NCBI RefSeq assembly: GCF_963169125.1
Contig: NC_084795.1
Location: 279,072,122-279,136,121, forward strand
Direction: 5' to 3'
Length of the DNA stretch: 64,000 nt
DNA from: Humulus lupulus
Taxonomy: Eukaryota; Streptophyta; Magnoliopsida; Rosales; Cannabaceae
Shown: positions 1 through 15,689 of the stretch, piece by piece
How the letters are laid out: each line of letters opens with the position of its first letter
Position numbering within the stretch: position 1 is the stretch's first letter
The notes under the pieces: generated by a model
What the model saw: only the letters and a program-made list of their open reading frames with translations
The model's database searches: none
What the model was told of the DNA's origin: nothing
Translations under genes and position numbers: made by a program

Positions 1-903
1 ATATACAGAATATTCCCAGAGCATGCACAACATAAACGCATATTTACTTAAAATTTCTAAAATATTTTAAAATTTGATTTTTAATTGCTAAAATTTAATC
101 TTATTATAATATCAAATCTAATCTCATAATCTTAAGATTAATCGAATACTAATTAAATTAATTTCTAATTATGAGATTATATTAGATCATCTAATGTAAT
201 GATTTTTACTATACTATCATGCACAACATAAAATTTGATTTTTTCTTGTACCTCTTTTTCTAAAATTTAAAACAGAAAATAAAAATAAAAATAAAAATAA
301 AAACAAAAAATAAAAATAAAAATTAAATCATATATAAACAGAAATAAATAAATAAATAAAAAAATAAGAAAATACAAAACAGAAAAAAAAAACATAAATA
401 TAAATATAACCATATACATTTTTTCGGTTTAAATATATATATATTAGTTTAAATATATAATATATATTAGTTTAAATATATAATATATATATCAAATTAT
501 ATATAATATATAATATATCAGTTTATATATAATATAATATATATATCAGTTTATATATATAATATATAACATATATAAATATATATATATCGGCATATAC
601 CTGTGCAGCGTGGTGGTCCGGTGGTGGCGCGGTGGTCCGATCGGCAAGGTAGTTCGGTGGTGGCGGAGTGGTCCCGTCGGCGGCGGCGTGCTAAAACTAA
701 GAAAAACAAGTGAAATGAGAAGAAAATTTATGGGCAAAACAAACAAAAAAATAAAATAACTTACTCTTGAGAGAGATGGAGCCGTTGAAGAAGAGAGGGT
801 CTGAAAAAAAAAATGAGAGAAGAGAGGGAAGAAATGAGAGAAATGAGAGAAACTGAAAAAAAAAATGGAGAAGAAGACTCGGGCGGCTGTGATATAATGT
901 TAT
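1..903. other. AT-rich non-coding sequence with TA microsatellite
   Basis: No supportable gene. Positions about 430-595 are an impure TA microsatellite with an interspersed TCAGTTTATATA phrase. Positions 610-690 form a short GC-rich patch of GGTGGT/GGCGG repeats. The open frames here are low-complexity. The stretch may be the inner part of the transposon whose terminus follows, but nothing in it proves that. Confidence 0.5.
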
Positions 904-1348
904 GACTTTTGCCGGCGCATTTCGTTGCGCCGGCAAAAGTCAAAAATTGCGCCGGCAAAAGTGTATCAGAGAAACCTTAGTTCAAAACAACGCCGTTTTA
1001 ATAAGCATACTTTTGCCAGCGCAATTTTTGACTTTTGCCGGCGCAACAAAACGCGTCGGCAAAAGTCTTGCCACCTACCTCATTGAAAACGTGCACATCA
1101 TTAAATCCACGTTCACTTTTGCTAGCGCGTTAGGTGAATTGCGCCGGCAAAAGTCCCTTTGTAATTAATTATTAAACTTTTGCCGGCGCAACTCCGAATT
1201 CCGCCGGCAAAAGTCACCTTTGCCGGCGCAAAATTGCACCGGCAAAAACAATGACTTTTGCCGGCGATATTCACCAAATGCGCCGGTGAAAGTCATTTTT
1301 GCTAGCGCAATTCCGAATTGCGCCGGCAAAAATGCCATTTCTTGTAGT
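904..1348. mobile_element. CACTA-like terminus with palindromic subterminal repeats
   Basis: The motif CTTTTGCCGGCGCA occurs about ten times in both orientations. The first pair makes a hairpin (904-919 against 926-941) with a 6-base loop. The block ends near 1348 in TTTCTTGTAGT, the inner part of the classic CACTA right end (CTTGTAGTG), but the next base is C instead of G. Dense short subterminal repeats in both orientations, where the transposase binds, are known from CACTA (En/Spm) elements. The matching left end would lie outside the window. Alternative: another TIR family with similar subterminal palindromes. Confidence 0.6.
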
Positions 1349-1534
1349 CCATATTCATATTTGTATGTTTAATGTGTATATTTTAATTTCAAGTCTTTTC
1401 AATCAATATATGACTTTTATCAACAATGTTTGTTTTTCAATAGTTTCAACTGCATTACTGAAATTATTTAAGTTATGTAATTAACCTCCAACTATAACAG
1501 AATTTAAGTTAATCATTATTTAAACTGCAAAGAT

Positions 1535-3166
1535 ATGTCTGCTATTGTTGTTCGTTCTCATGGCGGTGATGGAGCGGATCCTCCTCCTCCTCCAGATCCC
1601 ACGCGAGTTCCTACGTCCTGTGAGACAGGTGATTACTATAATTAGTCTATCTTTTATCAATAAATGACAAATTGTTATTATTTTATTTAATTGTATTGTA
1701 TTGTTTAATTAACATATGCAGCGGCTACCGCAAAAAGAAAAGGTCGTTCTCGATCCAAAAATTTGCAGCAGCTCATCAACGACAATAAAGGTCTATTGGC
1801 TCTATAATTTGATCTGAAGGAGGGAACCTACAAATCAGTTGGTAATTTTGGGACGTTGTTCATGAGACTTATTGACAACCTTATTGGTCACCATGTCTCG
1901 TTATACTATGACTCGTGGCAGAGTGTTCCAGATGAGCACAAGATTGGATTGATGCAAAAGTTTGAGGAAAATTTATCTACTTATTCACATGCAATGCTTT
2001 TTCTTATAATTTAAAAAATCTCACCATTTTTTTAAGGAAGTTTCCATTCTTCCCCGAGCTCTCCCTGAGTGGCGACTGATAGAGACTGGGATTGAGCTAG
2101 AGTTTCAAGATCGCTACAAGGATAGAAAATGTCGCAAGAAAAGCCACTTCGATGAACATGGAGGGTATGATGATATCGAGACAACCAGAAAGAATCCACC
2201 GGAGGACATTGGCAACGAGAGTTGGCAGAAGTTGGTTGACATTTTCACCACTCCACGGTTCATGGCATGCTCAAAGGCAAATGTTGTCAACAAAGCAACA
2301 CAGAAGTATCCAAGTCTCCATGGATAGACTTCTTATGCTTCTGCTCGATTTAAGAAGGTAAATAAAAATATATAGATAATTTGAAATATTTTAAGTTATC
2401 TTAATAGTAATTTCAATATTTAACTGATATTTTGTTAAATTTTGTTTTCTAAGATGAATCTTCAGACTAAGGAACTGCCCAGCATTATCGATACGTTCCA
2501 TGACATACACAATCATCCGACACGTGGATGGGTGAACACGAATGCTAAGGATGCATATGTAAGTAACTTTCTAAGTTTTGTATCTATGTATATTATTCAA
2601 TTATATTATGTATTAATTGTCTTATTTCTAAACTGCAGGATGTCTTGCAGCAAGAAGTCCAAATACAATCTCAATCCCAATCTCAATCTGAATTAGAATC
2701 AGGAAGTACCACTGTCAATGAGACACAAGTCGTCTCAAAGGTACTTGATCAACGTCGTGGCCACAACCGATGTATTGGACGGAAGTTGAAAGGCACTGAT
2801 ACCTTTGCCTCAAGCACCACCGGATCCTCTTCACAATTGGAGGCATCATCGTTTCTGTCCACCACAGTTGGCCCTCCGACGATACCACTTGAGGCTTTCC
2901 AATCCATGATTCAACACTTCAGTCAAGCCTTTATGACCCAGAACAACAACTTCCAGCAAATGCAACAATATTTGCAAACAACAAATCCGAACATCCAACC
3001 TCCACAATTTCAACCTGTCAACTTGGACATGAACATGATACATTCCATGAAGGCAAGCTTTCAACCACAACAGCCACAACCACAACAGCAACCACCACAG
3101 CCACCATCACAACCACCACAACAGCCTGACGATAATGACTTTGGAATTGATTTTGATGACATTTAG
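1535..3166 (+). pseudogene. CACTA element ORF (Transposase_24, Ptta/En/Spm type), decayed
   Basis: A spliced transposon ORF can be followed through five segments. Exon 1 is 1535-1628 (start ATG, proline run). Exon 2 begins at 1722 with a basic stretch. A third block at about 2038-2358 carries the YKDRK...KSHFDEHGGYDD region and the W/T-rich segment typical of the plant Transposase_24 (Ptta/En/Spm) family. Exon 4 is about 2453-2560, and exon 5 runs 2640-3166 and is rich in Q and P. In-frame stops after the exon 2 start and near 2325 show it is dead. Its C-terminus FGIDFDDI followed by TAG is intact. It reads toward the CACTA right end at 3907, so it probably belongs to that element. The family's role is accessory or unknown; the DDE transposase itself is not seen. 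Confidence 0.7.
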
Positions 3167-3427
3167 TTTTATTATATTACTATTTTTAAATTATTTATAT
3201 TTTGTGTTATTTTTTTATTTTGGAGACAATACTACTTATGTTTTGTTATCTTACATTTTGGAGACTATGGATATTGTTAAATTAGTTTTATTATTTAATT
3301 AATAAAGTTGTTTTATTATTTAATTAAATAAGTTGGTTTTATTTATTTATTTAATTAATATTTAATATTTTATTAAATAAATTTTAATCAATATAATTAA
3401 TTAAATATATATTTTAAAATTGTATAC

Positions 3428-3907
3428 CTACAGCGACGACATGTCGTCGCCGTATGATGCATATTGAACACGAAAATCTGAGTTTTCGTGACACTACAAC
3501 GACGTCATGTTGTCGCTGTAGGTATATAAACCCACACTCTTTAGCAACGACATGGCATCTCTGTAGAAAGAGTGGTCGACGGACCTACAACGACTACATG
3601 CCGTCGCTGTAAAAGTTTTTGAAATTCAAATTTTCAAATTTTGCAACCACCAACAGCGACGACATGTCGTCGCAATATCCCAGTCCAACCGAAAAAAATG
3701 ATTCCCTACTGCGACCGACATGTCGTCGCTGTAGTAAAACACTATTGCGACGACTGCATTTTATCGTCGTCGTAGATTGCTACACATACGGACCTACAGC
3801 GACATCGTTTTAGCGACGACATGTCATCGTTGTATACCTACAGCGACGATTTCTTGATCTACAACGACGACAAAAGTCGTCGCTGTAGACTCTTTTTCTT
3901 GTAGTGA
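3428..3907 (+). mobile_element. CACTA right end with GCGACGACATGTCGTCGC subterminal repeats
   Basis: Some eight copies of a CTACAGCGACGACATGTCGTCGC-like motif, many self-palindromic, run from 3428 to 3893. They end in CTCTTTTTCTTGTAGTG at 3907, a textbook CACTA right terminus. The motif differs from that of the terminus at 904-1348, so these are two families. No matching left end (CACTACAAGAAAAAGAG) was found to the left, so the element is truncated or starts outside the window. Confidence 0.75.
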
Positions 3908-3910
3908 CCT

Positions 3911-4171
3911 CACACTGCAAAGGCGAGCATAAATGCTCAAAAGAGGCACGTCTAGGAGCTGAAAACGGGAGATGGATCTCCCTACGTGCATGAACTGCGA
4001 GCTCCGAAACAACAGAGGGTCGAATCCCAACTGATCACTTTTACTGAAGAAGACGCTTCCCATGTCCAATTTCCTCACAACGACCCTCTGGTCTTAACCT
4101 TCCAGCTCGCGAATAAGATGGCCCGTCGAGTCCTAATCGATAAAACAGAGGGTCCAAAAGATTATAAATAA
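3911..4171 (+). pseudogene. Ty3-type retrotransposon protease-region fragment
   Basis: The frame at 3986-4171 reads [20 protein letters not shown] followed by a segment ending [12 protein letters not shown]. This resembles the stretch just before the aspartic protease in plant Ty3 elements of the Tat lineage (the usual pattern is ITFSEED...H.PH.D.LV...N..V.R.LVD). The DSG-type active site expected after LVD is not conserved (DKTEG). It is a scrap of about 260 bp beside the CACTA end, possibly the insertion site of that element. Family placement rests on motif memory only. Confidence 0.5.
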
Positions 4172-4726
4172 TCATGGAATTGAAGTGTTAGACTGCTAGT
4201 AAATGAATTAACAATTTTATAAACATGATGTTTCATAAATATCAAAATTTATATAATATAAGTATATTATCAAAATGATATTAACAAGATTTCAATGCAA
4301 ATTATTTATATTTATGAGTGCTAGTAAAACTTTGATTGAATAAAATTTCAATGTTTTACTTTCTCTTTTGTACGAAATTTTGAAGAGATCTAAAAATAAA
4401 ATAAAAATGTTATCATTGTTGCAAAAAATAAAAATAATAATAATTGAATTTAACAAATAAAAAAGTAGGTTATCAGTGTAGGGACATAATTATATGTAGC
4501 CATGGAGGGTAGTGGTACTACTTAGAGATTGAATAGGCAAGAGAGAACAGAGCATCATATTCATATTCATATTCTTGTTTTTGCAGCTGATCAAAGTTCT
4601 CTTACGTCCTCCATCCACTATTTCCTTTTTTTTTTTATGTGTATATATATATATGTGTATAATTATATATATGTGTTTTATATGATTCCTTAGATTAGAG
4701 AATTGGATTCTCCTTTTGTCGTTTGC
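4172..4726. other. Non-coding upstream region of GDH
   Basis: AT-rich sequence without a supportable gene. It probably contains distal promoter DNA of the dehydrogenase gene downstream. A TA/TG-rich run lies at 4640-4680. Confidence 0.4.
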
Positions 4727-4847
4727 TCTATATATACCTTACCATACCTTTGTGTCGTTTACACTCTTGAGAACTATACTACTCTTCTCTTCTTCATCAA
4801 CAACAACAACAACCCTCTTGAGTACTTACTCTTCTCCATTTTTCTTG
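4727..4847 (+). promoter_or_regulatory. Putative GDH core promoter and 5' untranslated exon
   Basis: CTATATATAC at 4728-4737 is a good plant TATA box. About 30-40 bases later begins a CT- and CAA-rich leader (CAACAACAACAACAA at about 4799-4812), typical of plant 5' UTRs. TTTCTTG followed by GTACGA at 4848 could be a splice donor. A matching acceptor (pyrimidine tract then TTACAG, ending at 6632) lies 27 bases before the GDH ATG. The predicted leader intron is therefore about 1.8 kb. This is inference; a second TATA-like run at 6545-6590 could instead start transcription close to the gene. Confidence 0.45.
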
Positions 4848-8719
<3,872 letters not shown>

Positions 8720-8735
8720 GCTGATTTCTTCTTTG

Positions 8736-8741
8736 AATAAA
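8736..8741 (+). terminator. GDH polyadenylation signal AATAAA
   Basis: AATAAA lies 17 bases after the GDH stop codon, followed by a T-rich stretch. The distance is short for a plant 3' UTR, so other near-upstream elements further on may also be used. Confidence 0.5.
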
Positions 8742-9516
8742 AGATGAGAAGTCTTCCAAGTTCTTCTCATTCTCTTTTAGGATTTGGCGTTTACTTATTT
8801 GCTTGGACAAACTTGAAGCAAAAGTTCACATTTTTTTTCTTTTGGCGTCGGCCCTGATTTCTTCTGCCAGAGTTACACAAGAGAAACATAAAAACAATTT
8901 AAACCAATTCTAAAGGCGTACAAGGGAATGTTAGTGTAATCTCATGCCAGATTTAGAACACTGGCTTATGTTGATTGTCGATTGTATGTCTTCCACCATA
9001 TTATGATTAAGCATATATGTGAGGAAATAAGATTGTATCTCATTTATAAATGTTCTGTTTTTTAACAGAGCAATTAGTGAACTTCTATCCCATTTTGCCT
9101 CTTTTTAATAGTTACAAAAAAAATTAAACAAAGTTGAGATTATTGGATCATACCTCTCTTTGAAAATGATCTAAGCCAAGAAGTATAAGTATACAATTGA
9201 CTTTAGCAACCGCATATAGAGATATATATTAGACAAACCGCTACTAAAGTCTAATTTGATCAAGGGGTATGGGTCTAAAGAAGATTTTGCATCAATTGCG
9301 ATGTTCAAAACAATATTAAAAAACCATCTTGATGAAATGCGAATAAAAAACTATTGAAGTCCAGGTTGCAGTAAGGATAAAATTACAATGCAGTGAGAAC
9401 TAATCACTCCACTGAGGAAAAAAAACATAAAAACCACTCTATTGTAGTAAAGCCCTATGCATATCCTTAACTGACAACACAAAAGGAGAAGAGCACTAGA
9501 GAAATTACAAAATGTT
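8742..9516. other. Convergent intergenic region between GDH and GAR1
   Basis: It holds the 3' UTRs of two genes that face each other. No gene, RNA gene or clear repeat was seen in it. Confidence 0.6.
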
Positions 9517-10702
9517 CTAAAATCTCCCTCTGCCCCCCCTAAAGCCACCACGACCTCTGGGCGGACCACCTCTTCCTCGTGGAGCACCCCTTCCACGAAA
9601 GCCTCCACGCCCACGATCACCAAAGCCTCCTCTGCCTCTGCCACGTCCTCCTCCACCACGGCCTCCAGAAAATCCCTGGCCCCTGCAAGAAAACAAAAAA
9701 CAGCAATGAGAATTGTCACCATTGGACCATTATGAAAGAGAATCTCCAAAGGCTTTAGGTTGCATAACATACAAATTACAAGAGACATGGAAGTTTAGAC
9801 TGATACGAAAGCAAAAATATGTGATTACTAATAATGTTGAATTGAGGATAATCAACATCCTAATTTGTCATCACAGTCTAATAATAAAGAAATCTGAGCA
9901 GAGACAGTATGTTAGTAACAAATAGTAGAGATAATAGAAAGTTTACTTTGGCTGTGGAAGAAATCTTGCAAGTGGCAAAAGCTTTGCTGGGTCAATGTAG
10001 AACTTGTCACCCGATGCATATGAAGTTGCAACAATGCCTTCCATCATTTTAACAGAAAAATACTGCACAAACAAACATACATACATACATAAGCTACATT
10101 CACTCAACAAACTACTACCAGGAACTGCAAAAACAAGGTGGAGCTTTCTAAAACTCACAGACTCATTGATGGGGCCAAAGATTTCATCAACTTTCCCTAT
10201 CTGGGTCTTGTTCTGAAGATAGATTGGAGCATTAAAGTAAGGTATCTTTTCATGTGTGAGCTTTGTTACTGCATCACCCTCACAAGCATGAAGGAAAGTG
10301 GCAACCTCTGTACAACCCCAAAACAACAAATAAACATTTTCACTTTAACACAAATTAAACATAACCCAGTTTTTTTCTTTTTAACAAACAGTTTGTAGAC
10401 ATACAAAAGTTGCGGATTCAACTCTAAAAAAATAAATAACCAAACTTTCTGCAGGTAATTTCCACCGTTTTCACAGTAGCCAAACATAAAATAAGAAATA
10501 TGTTAAGAAACCAAATAAGACGAAAAGAATACAGACCAACGACTTCTTCAGGAGGCCCTTCGTCGCGATAACCACCACGACCACCGAAGCCTCCGCCACC
10601 GCCGCCAAATCGACCCCCGCCCCCGCGGCTACTCCCTCTGAATCCACCGCCTCCGCCACGGCTGCCCCTGAATCCACCGCCGCCACCTCTAGGAGCTCTC
10701 AT
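9517..10702 (-). CDS. GAR1: GAR1, H/ACA small nucleolar RNP subunit
   Basis: Four exons read on the minus strand: 10702-10537, 10307-10159, 10062-9947 and 9682-9517, with GT-AG introns, giving 198 aa. Exon 1 is an N-terminal glycine/arginine (FRGS-GGGG) domain. Exons 2-3 encode the conserved core, with [34 protein letters not shown] and [19 protein letters not shown]. Exon 4 is a second Gly/Arg-rich domain ending RGRF. This GAR-core-GAR plan and length are those of eukaryotic GAR1, which binds CBF5/dyskerin in box H/ACA snoRNPs and helps substrate turnover in pseudouridylation of rRNA in the nucleolus. The ATG is the first in the open frame and begins [10 protein letters not shown] telo-box lies upstream. 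No defect is seen. Confidence 0.95.
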
Positions 10703-10804
10703 AGTTGTCTGGGTTAAGGAATGTGCTGAGTATGGAGATGGCCGAAATAGGTTTTGTGGGAAGGCTGGCTGGCTGGGTGGGAAGAGTAGAGTGGTAATGT
10801 AATG

Positions 10805-10827
10805 TAGGGTTTAAGATGTTAGGGTTT
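10805..10827 (-). promoter_or_regulatory. Telo-box pair upstream of GAR1
   Basis: On the minus strand AAACCCTAA (10827-10819) and AAACCCTA (10812-10805) lie 103-125 bases upstream of the GAR1 ATG. Telo-boxes are known from promoters of plant ribosomal-protein, nucleolar and RNA-processing genes, which fits a snoRNP gene. Confidence 0.6.
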
Positions 10828-10839
10828 TTGGTTCATTTC

Positions 10840-11390
10840 ACTCTCCCCTAAAATTACTAAATTCTCCTCTCTCAACAAAATAAATAAATTTGGAAAATTT
10901 TCATATATATGTCTCTTTTTTTCTATTGTTTTACAACAATATTGGATATTTTTTTATTTTTTTTTAATTTAGAAATTCATATTTATGGAATTTTGATTCT
11001 TCAAAATCAGGTAATTTTATTTTTATTTTCTTCAATATTTATTTTTTTTCCAGCATTTTTCTTTATTTCTTTTTCTCCTTACTTGTTTTCATTTTTTTTC
11101 AATCTTTTTTTCTTCATCTTTTTTTTTCTTTCAATTTCTTCATTTTTTTTTTCCTTCTTCTATTTTTCATCTTGATTTTTTTTCCAACATCATTTGTTTT
11201 TTTAATATATTTTTTCAATTTTCTTTCTTTCTTTTTTTTTCCATTTTCCATTTTCTTTTTTCTTTTTTTTCCTTGGTTTTTTTTTCACACATATTTTAAT
11301 ATCACATAATTATTTTATTATTTTATTATTTATTATTGTAATATTTAGAATTTTTTTTCACTTTATGTAAAAAAAATCAAATCAAAATTT
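10840..11390. other. T-rich low-complexity sequence
   Basis: Long runs of T and TTC (about 10910-11290) with no gene. The open frame at 10909-11175 is phenylalanine/serine low complexity and is not believable as a gene. Confidence 0.6.
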
Positions 11391-11399
11391 TCAGTCTTT

Positions 11400-11910
11400 T
11401 TTTTACAATAATCCTCATAGGAATATCTAAATTTGGAAATAAAAAATATAAAAAGGTAACTAGTTACCCTGACAGCAACATTCAAATCTGGAAAAAAAAA
11501 CTGATATGAAAACATGAATGATTCCAAATCTAGAAAAAAAAAGTTAGATATGAAAACTTGAATAAATAACCAATAACCCTGATAAAAACAATCACATTCG
11601 AAAAGAAGAAAAATAGATATGAAAACGTAAATGAGTAACATTTAAATCATGAAAGAAATATATATATATATGTGTGTGTATGAAAACTTGAATGGGCAAT
11701 CATTAACCCTTACAGGAACATCTAAATTTGAAAAGAAAAAAATTAGAAATGAAAACGTGAATAGATAACCAATTACTCTAATGAGAATATTTAAAAGAAA
11801 AATGTGATAAGAAAACGTGAATGAGTAACCAATTACTGTGATGGGAACATCTAAATCTGAAGAAAAAAAATCATATTTGAAAACGTGAAAATAATCAGTT
11901 ACTTAACACA
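11400..11910. repeat. Decayed tandem repeat, unit about 60-75 bp
   Basis: The phrase GAAAACGTGAATGAGTAACC, followed by AATTACTCTGATGGGAACAT and then CTAAATCTGAAAAG-A-rich sequence, recurs with substitutions about six to seven times (near 11450, 11505, 11560, 11625, 11680, 11745, 11815 and 11880). The copies differ widely in length and sequence, so the array is old. It contains no gene. Confidence 0.6.
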
Positions 11911-14900
11911 GACAAGGAAAAAAAATAGTCATGATCTTAAAAAAATGTAAAAGAAAAAACTGGAACAAAAAAATTGATTTGATTATATATATTTATATAG
12001 GGTCCATCTGTGGTGCAAGCGTACGAAAACGCCCACACCAATGCGGTTGATTTTTGAGAAATATTACTGGTTAAAATTGATGGTTGCAGAATCTTAAACT
12101 AAGATTGGATGTATGGTGATTCTCACTACACTTAATTAATATAGCTTTTTAAAAAAAATGAAAAGAAAAAATCTTTCCTTGAACCGTGAGTAGTATTAGA
12201 TGTAGCTCTGCATCTTTTATTATTGGTTTGCATTCATCTATTCTTAGATAGCCATTGCAAAACCATGTTTTTTTTTTTTTTTTTTTGTTTGTTAAGTGCA
12301 AGGTTTTTAATTGACTCTTTAATAAGTTGATGATTTACCGAATGAATAGAGTAGTTTTGTGTAATTGAGGGAAAACAATAGAACCCCAAATATTTTATTT
12401 GGAATTATGGGTTCACGGTGCCATCCATGGAGCTTCCTTTCACTAATGCGCATTTGAAAGGGTTGGAGAGAGAAGTCATTATCACCATACTCTTTCTGCT
12501 TCATATTCTTCAAGTTTAGCAACCATTTTTGAACTTCCCAGCACACATATACCAAAGAAAATAATATTCAATAAACAATTCCTGCACTTAAAATGGAATC
12601 AACTACAGGCACTTGGAAAAAAAACCTAATCCTCTAGACAAATAACAAATGTGTAATAAAAAAAATGTTAATCTTCTTCCTCTGTTTGAAATCCAATCTA
12701 ACTTTCCAAAAAAAAAATTAGGCAACTGTTACCAAATTGTAAATGTCTCTAGCACTTAAAGTCCCATTCTAATTGCAAAAATTTTACTTTTATAATTTGG
12801 AGAAAGAGTGAAGATGGTGAAATAATAGGACAATATTGGTGGTTTGGCACACTATAATTTTAATGTATCTAATAAATCTAACTAATCTGTTCAGAGATCT
12901 ATGGTTTAAAAAAATAGCCACGCATGGTAGGACTTCTGATCTTGTCATACTGTTTTCCACGGCAGTGTTCCGCCACCATGGTGAACGCTTTCCTTAGGAG
13001 AGTTTAGACAGGTGTTGCCAGTAGTGGAACAGAAAAGGGTATTTTTATTTTGTGAGTTTTTCCTGATCAGTAAAGAAACATAGAAGTTAGAGAAGAAAGA
13101 TTGAAGAAACATGGAAGATTGAAAAGACCCAAAGAGAGGAGTTGGAATACTGAGAAGTGTTAGAATACACTCATTCTTAAATATAAAGTAGTGCATCTTT
13201 TATTTTTAACCAATAAAATTAGAGGAAAAACAGTCGCACTTTTGCGGGCATTTCGTGCAGGCATTTTGTACGCCCGTTCTATAGTATTTTTCTATTTATA
13301 TATTGTAAAAAAATAAGTAAAGTAATAAATAATGAAATAATTTGAGTTGAAGATTCAACAAAATGTTCAACAAAAGAGAAAGGATAAAGATGACGTCACA
13401 GAGAAAATAAGTTGAAAAGATGAAAACTAAAAATGGAAAAGTAAATATGTATTTGTGATTTTGAACTGTAACATTAAATTGCGAAAAATAAAGATTTAAT
13501 AATATAAAAATAATAAAATAAAAAATACTCAAATAATTTTGTCAAAAAAAATACTCAAATGACTAAAATAACCTCATAATTTAAACAAACTTAATTAAGA
13601 TTAAAACCATAGCATAAACCAATTTTTATACAAAATTATTGGAAACTAGATCTATAAACTTAAAAAAAAAAAAAAAAAGCCATAAAATAATTTTTTTTTT
13701 TTTAAAAAGCATAAAACATGTAATTTCCTCAATAAATAAAGGCCTAACGCTTAACATTTTTTTTTAGAAAACAACTTATTAATATATTATTATTTTCTTT
13801 TCTTTTTTCATCACGTTATAAATTGTAAGGATTTTTATTTTTTTAAAAAAAGCTATTATATTTTCTTGATAATTATCAAGGATGGTGATTTTTCCAAATT
13901 GCTTCAAAGTGCTAATAGTTTTAGTTCAAATTGACTATTTAAATATTATAAAAGAGTGATTTTAAGTGATTTCAAAATGATCACCAAGAGCACTCACCGT
14001 AGCTCTTTTAAAAATTTGATTAAATTCACTTTTATTAGCTTCTTAAATTCATTCTCATTTTGAAGCTCCTCTATTTTTATTTTGCTACATTCTCTACTTA
14101 TAGAATTTTTAGAGCTTATTTAAATATTTTTCTTTATTCACTTTTCTTTCTTTCTCTCTTGAAACCTATATTCTTTTATTTATTTTTATTATTTGAATTA
14201 ATGAAAATATTTAAAGATAAAATATTTAAATGATGTAAAAAAAAGATATAGATAATTTGATATATGGTATAATGTAAAATATAAAAAATTTAGTTTTAGT
14301 AATGTATTTGGAAATGTAGAGTAAAAGAACCGATGAAAGTGCTTTAATAATTTCCTTGGTCGAGAATGATAATTTTATCCTATGGGGCAATGCACCGCTG
14401 GCAATCAAAGCCCAAATGAGATGGATTTTTACCACTTTAAGTTGTGTTGGACACAAAACTAGAATTTCTTGCTTAATATTTAAGAAACGTAGTTGAGATT
14501 GGTGTTGATTGTCCCACTTTGATTCCACCATGATTGTAATTTAATAATTAACAAGAAGTCTACAATTATTTTTTTTTAAATTATCATTACTTTAAAAAAA
14601 AAAAAAACTCATTTGAACATTTCTTTACTTATTTTTGTAAGGTTTATTACAAAGGATTTGTTTTGTTTTTGTTTGGAGTAAGGACAATAAAAGAGTATGA
14701 ATACCAATAGTAAGAGTAATAATAATGATACCTAGTCGAAATTAGAAAATTATCATTGGATAAAAGAAATGAGAATTGGAATCACTTTTGACAAATATAT
14801 CCTATGCTGAAATTACTATAATATATCCTATTTTGAAATGATTTAAAAAAAAAAAAAGAATCGAAAGATAATTTTATTCTTTAAAAATCTATTTCACTAA

Positions 14901-15484
14901 AATATTATTTTAATTGTTATTTATATCAAAAATAAAAATTTAGTCAATTTAAACATTTCAATTATGTAAACAAGATTCTCCTAAAAAAAAAAATTATGTA
15001 AACAAGATAAAATAATTATGATTTCCTTTAGTAAATAACATAATGGAAATAATAACTCTTATTCTTCTATAACTTATTTCCATTCACTTAACTATTTATT
15101 TATTCAAATTTTAATTAGAGTTTAGTAAACGTGTCATAAATGAGAATTATTACCACATAAATGATCTCATTCACAATGTAAACATTTATTTGTATATTTG
15201 GTGGATTATGGACTCCAATGGAATGAACTAGTATAATTGTTTTTACAAAAATACCTTAATATTATGTATTTATTAAAAAATTATATTTTTTTTTAAATAA
15301 TAACATTAACAATTATAATTTTTTTTATTTCACAATTTTATTTAAAAATTGTAAAATCATAATAGGTTAATTTTTTAGTTTTACTAAGTAGCTTTTTCGA
15401 GAGAAATACACATGAAAGTTATGAAAACATGAGCAAATTTAAATTGTGAATCATGCTAAACAAATAATCAAATCAATTTATACA
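11911..15484. other. AT-rich intergenic DNA
   Basis: No supportable gene, RNA gene or complete transposon in 3.5 kb. There are A/T homopolymer runs (12267-12286, 13662-13678, 13690-13703). An AGAGCACTCACCGTAGCTCT phrase near 13987 looks like the end of a small MITE, but I could not define its partner. Confidence 0.5.
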
Positions 15485-15524
15485 TTTCACTACAAAATTG
15501 ACAAAGAACATTGCTATAAGGCAT

Positions 15525-15685
15525 CTTAAGGTATCCAATATTGTAGAACATAACATATTGCCATTGGTGTAATTTAGTATCAGACCCCACATATTTAAAT
15601 TTAAATTTAATTGAATTGAAATATATGGGATCCGATATTGACTTACACTAATAACGATATAGTTGAGCACCATAATATACAAATA
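15525..15685. repeat. Small fold-back (MITE-like) element
   Basis: The segment at about 15530-15592 (TATTGCCATTGGTGTAA then GTATCAGACCCCACATAT) is matched in reverse complement, at about 70-75% by eye, by 15615-15680 (ATATATGGGATCCGATATT, then TTACACTAATAACGATA). This makes an imperfect hairpin over a short AT centre. No coding capacity; family not identified. Confidence 0.45.
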
Positions 15686-15689
15686 TATA

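Noticed and set aside
546..958. Minus-strand open frames at 546-958
   Set aside because: Pro/Ser/Phe low complexity over simple repeats, no family, and overlapping transposon repeats.
9351..9788. 145-codon minus-strand frame overlapping the last GAR1 exon
   Set aside because: It is a shifted frame of the Gly/Arg-rich exon 4 and its flanks; the GAR1 frame explains the sequence.
10909..11175. 88-codon Phe/Ser frame
   Set aside because: A product of T-rich low-complexity DNA.
12319..12555. 78-codon minus-strand frame
   Set aside because: No motif, AT-rich surroundings, no splice or promoter context.
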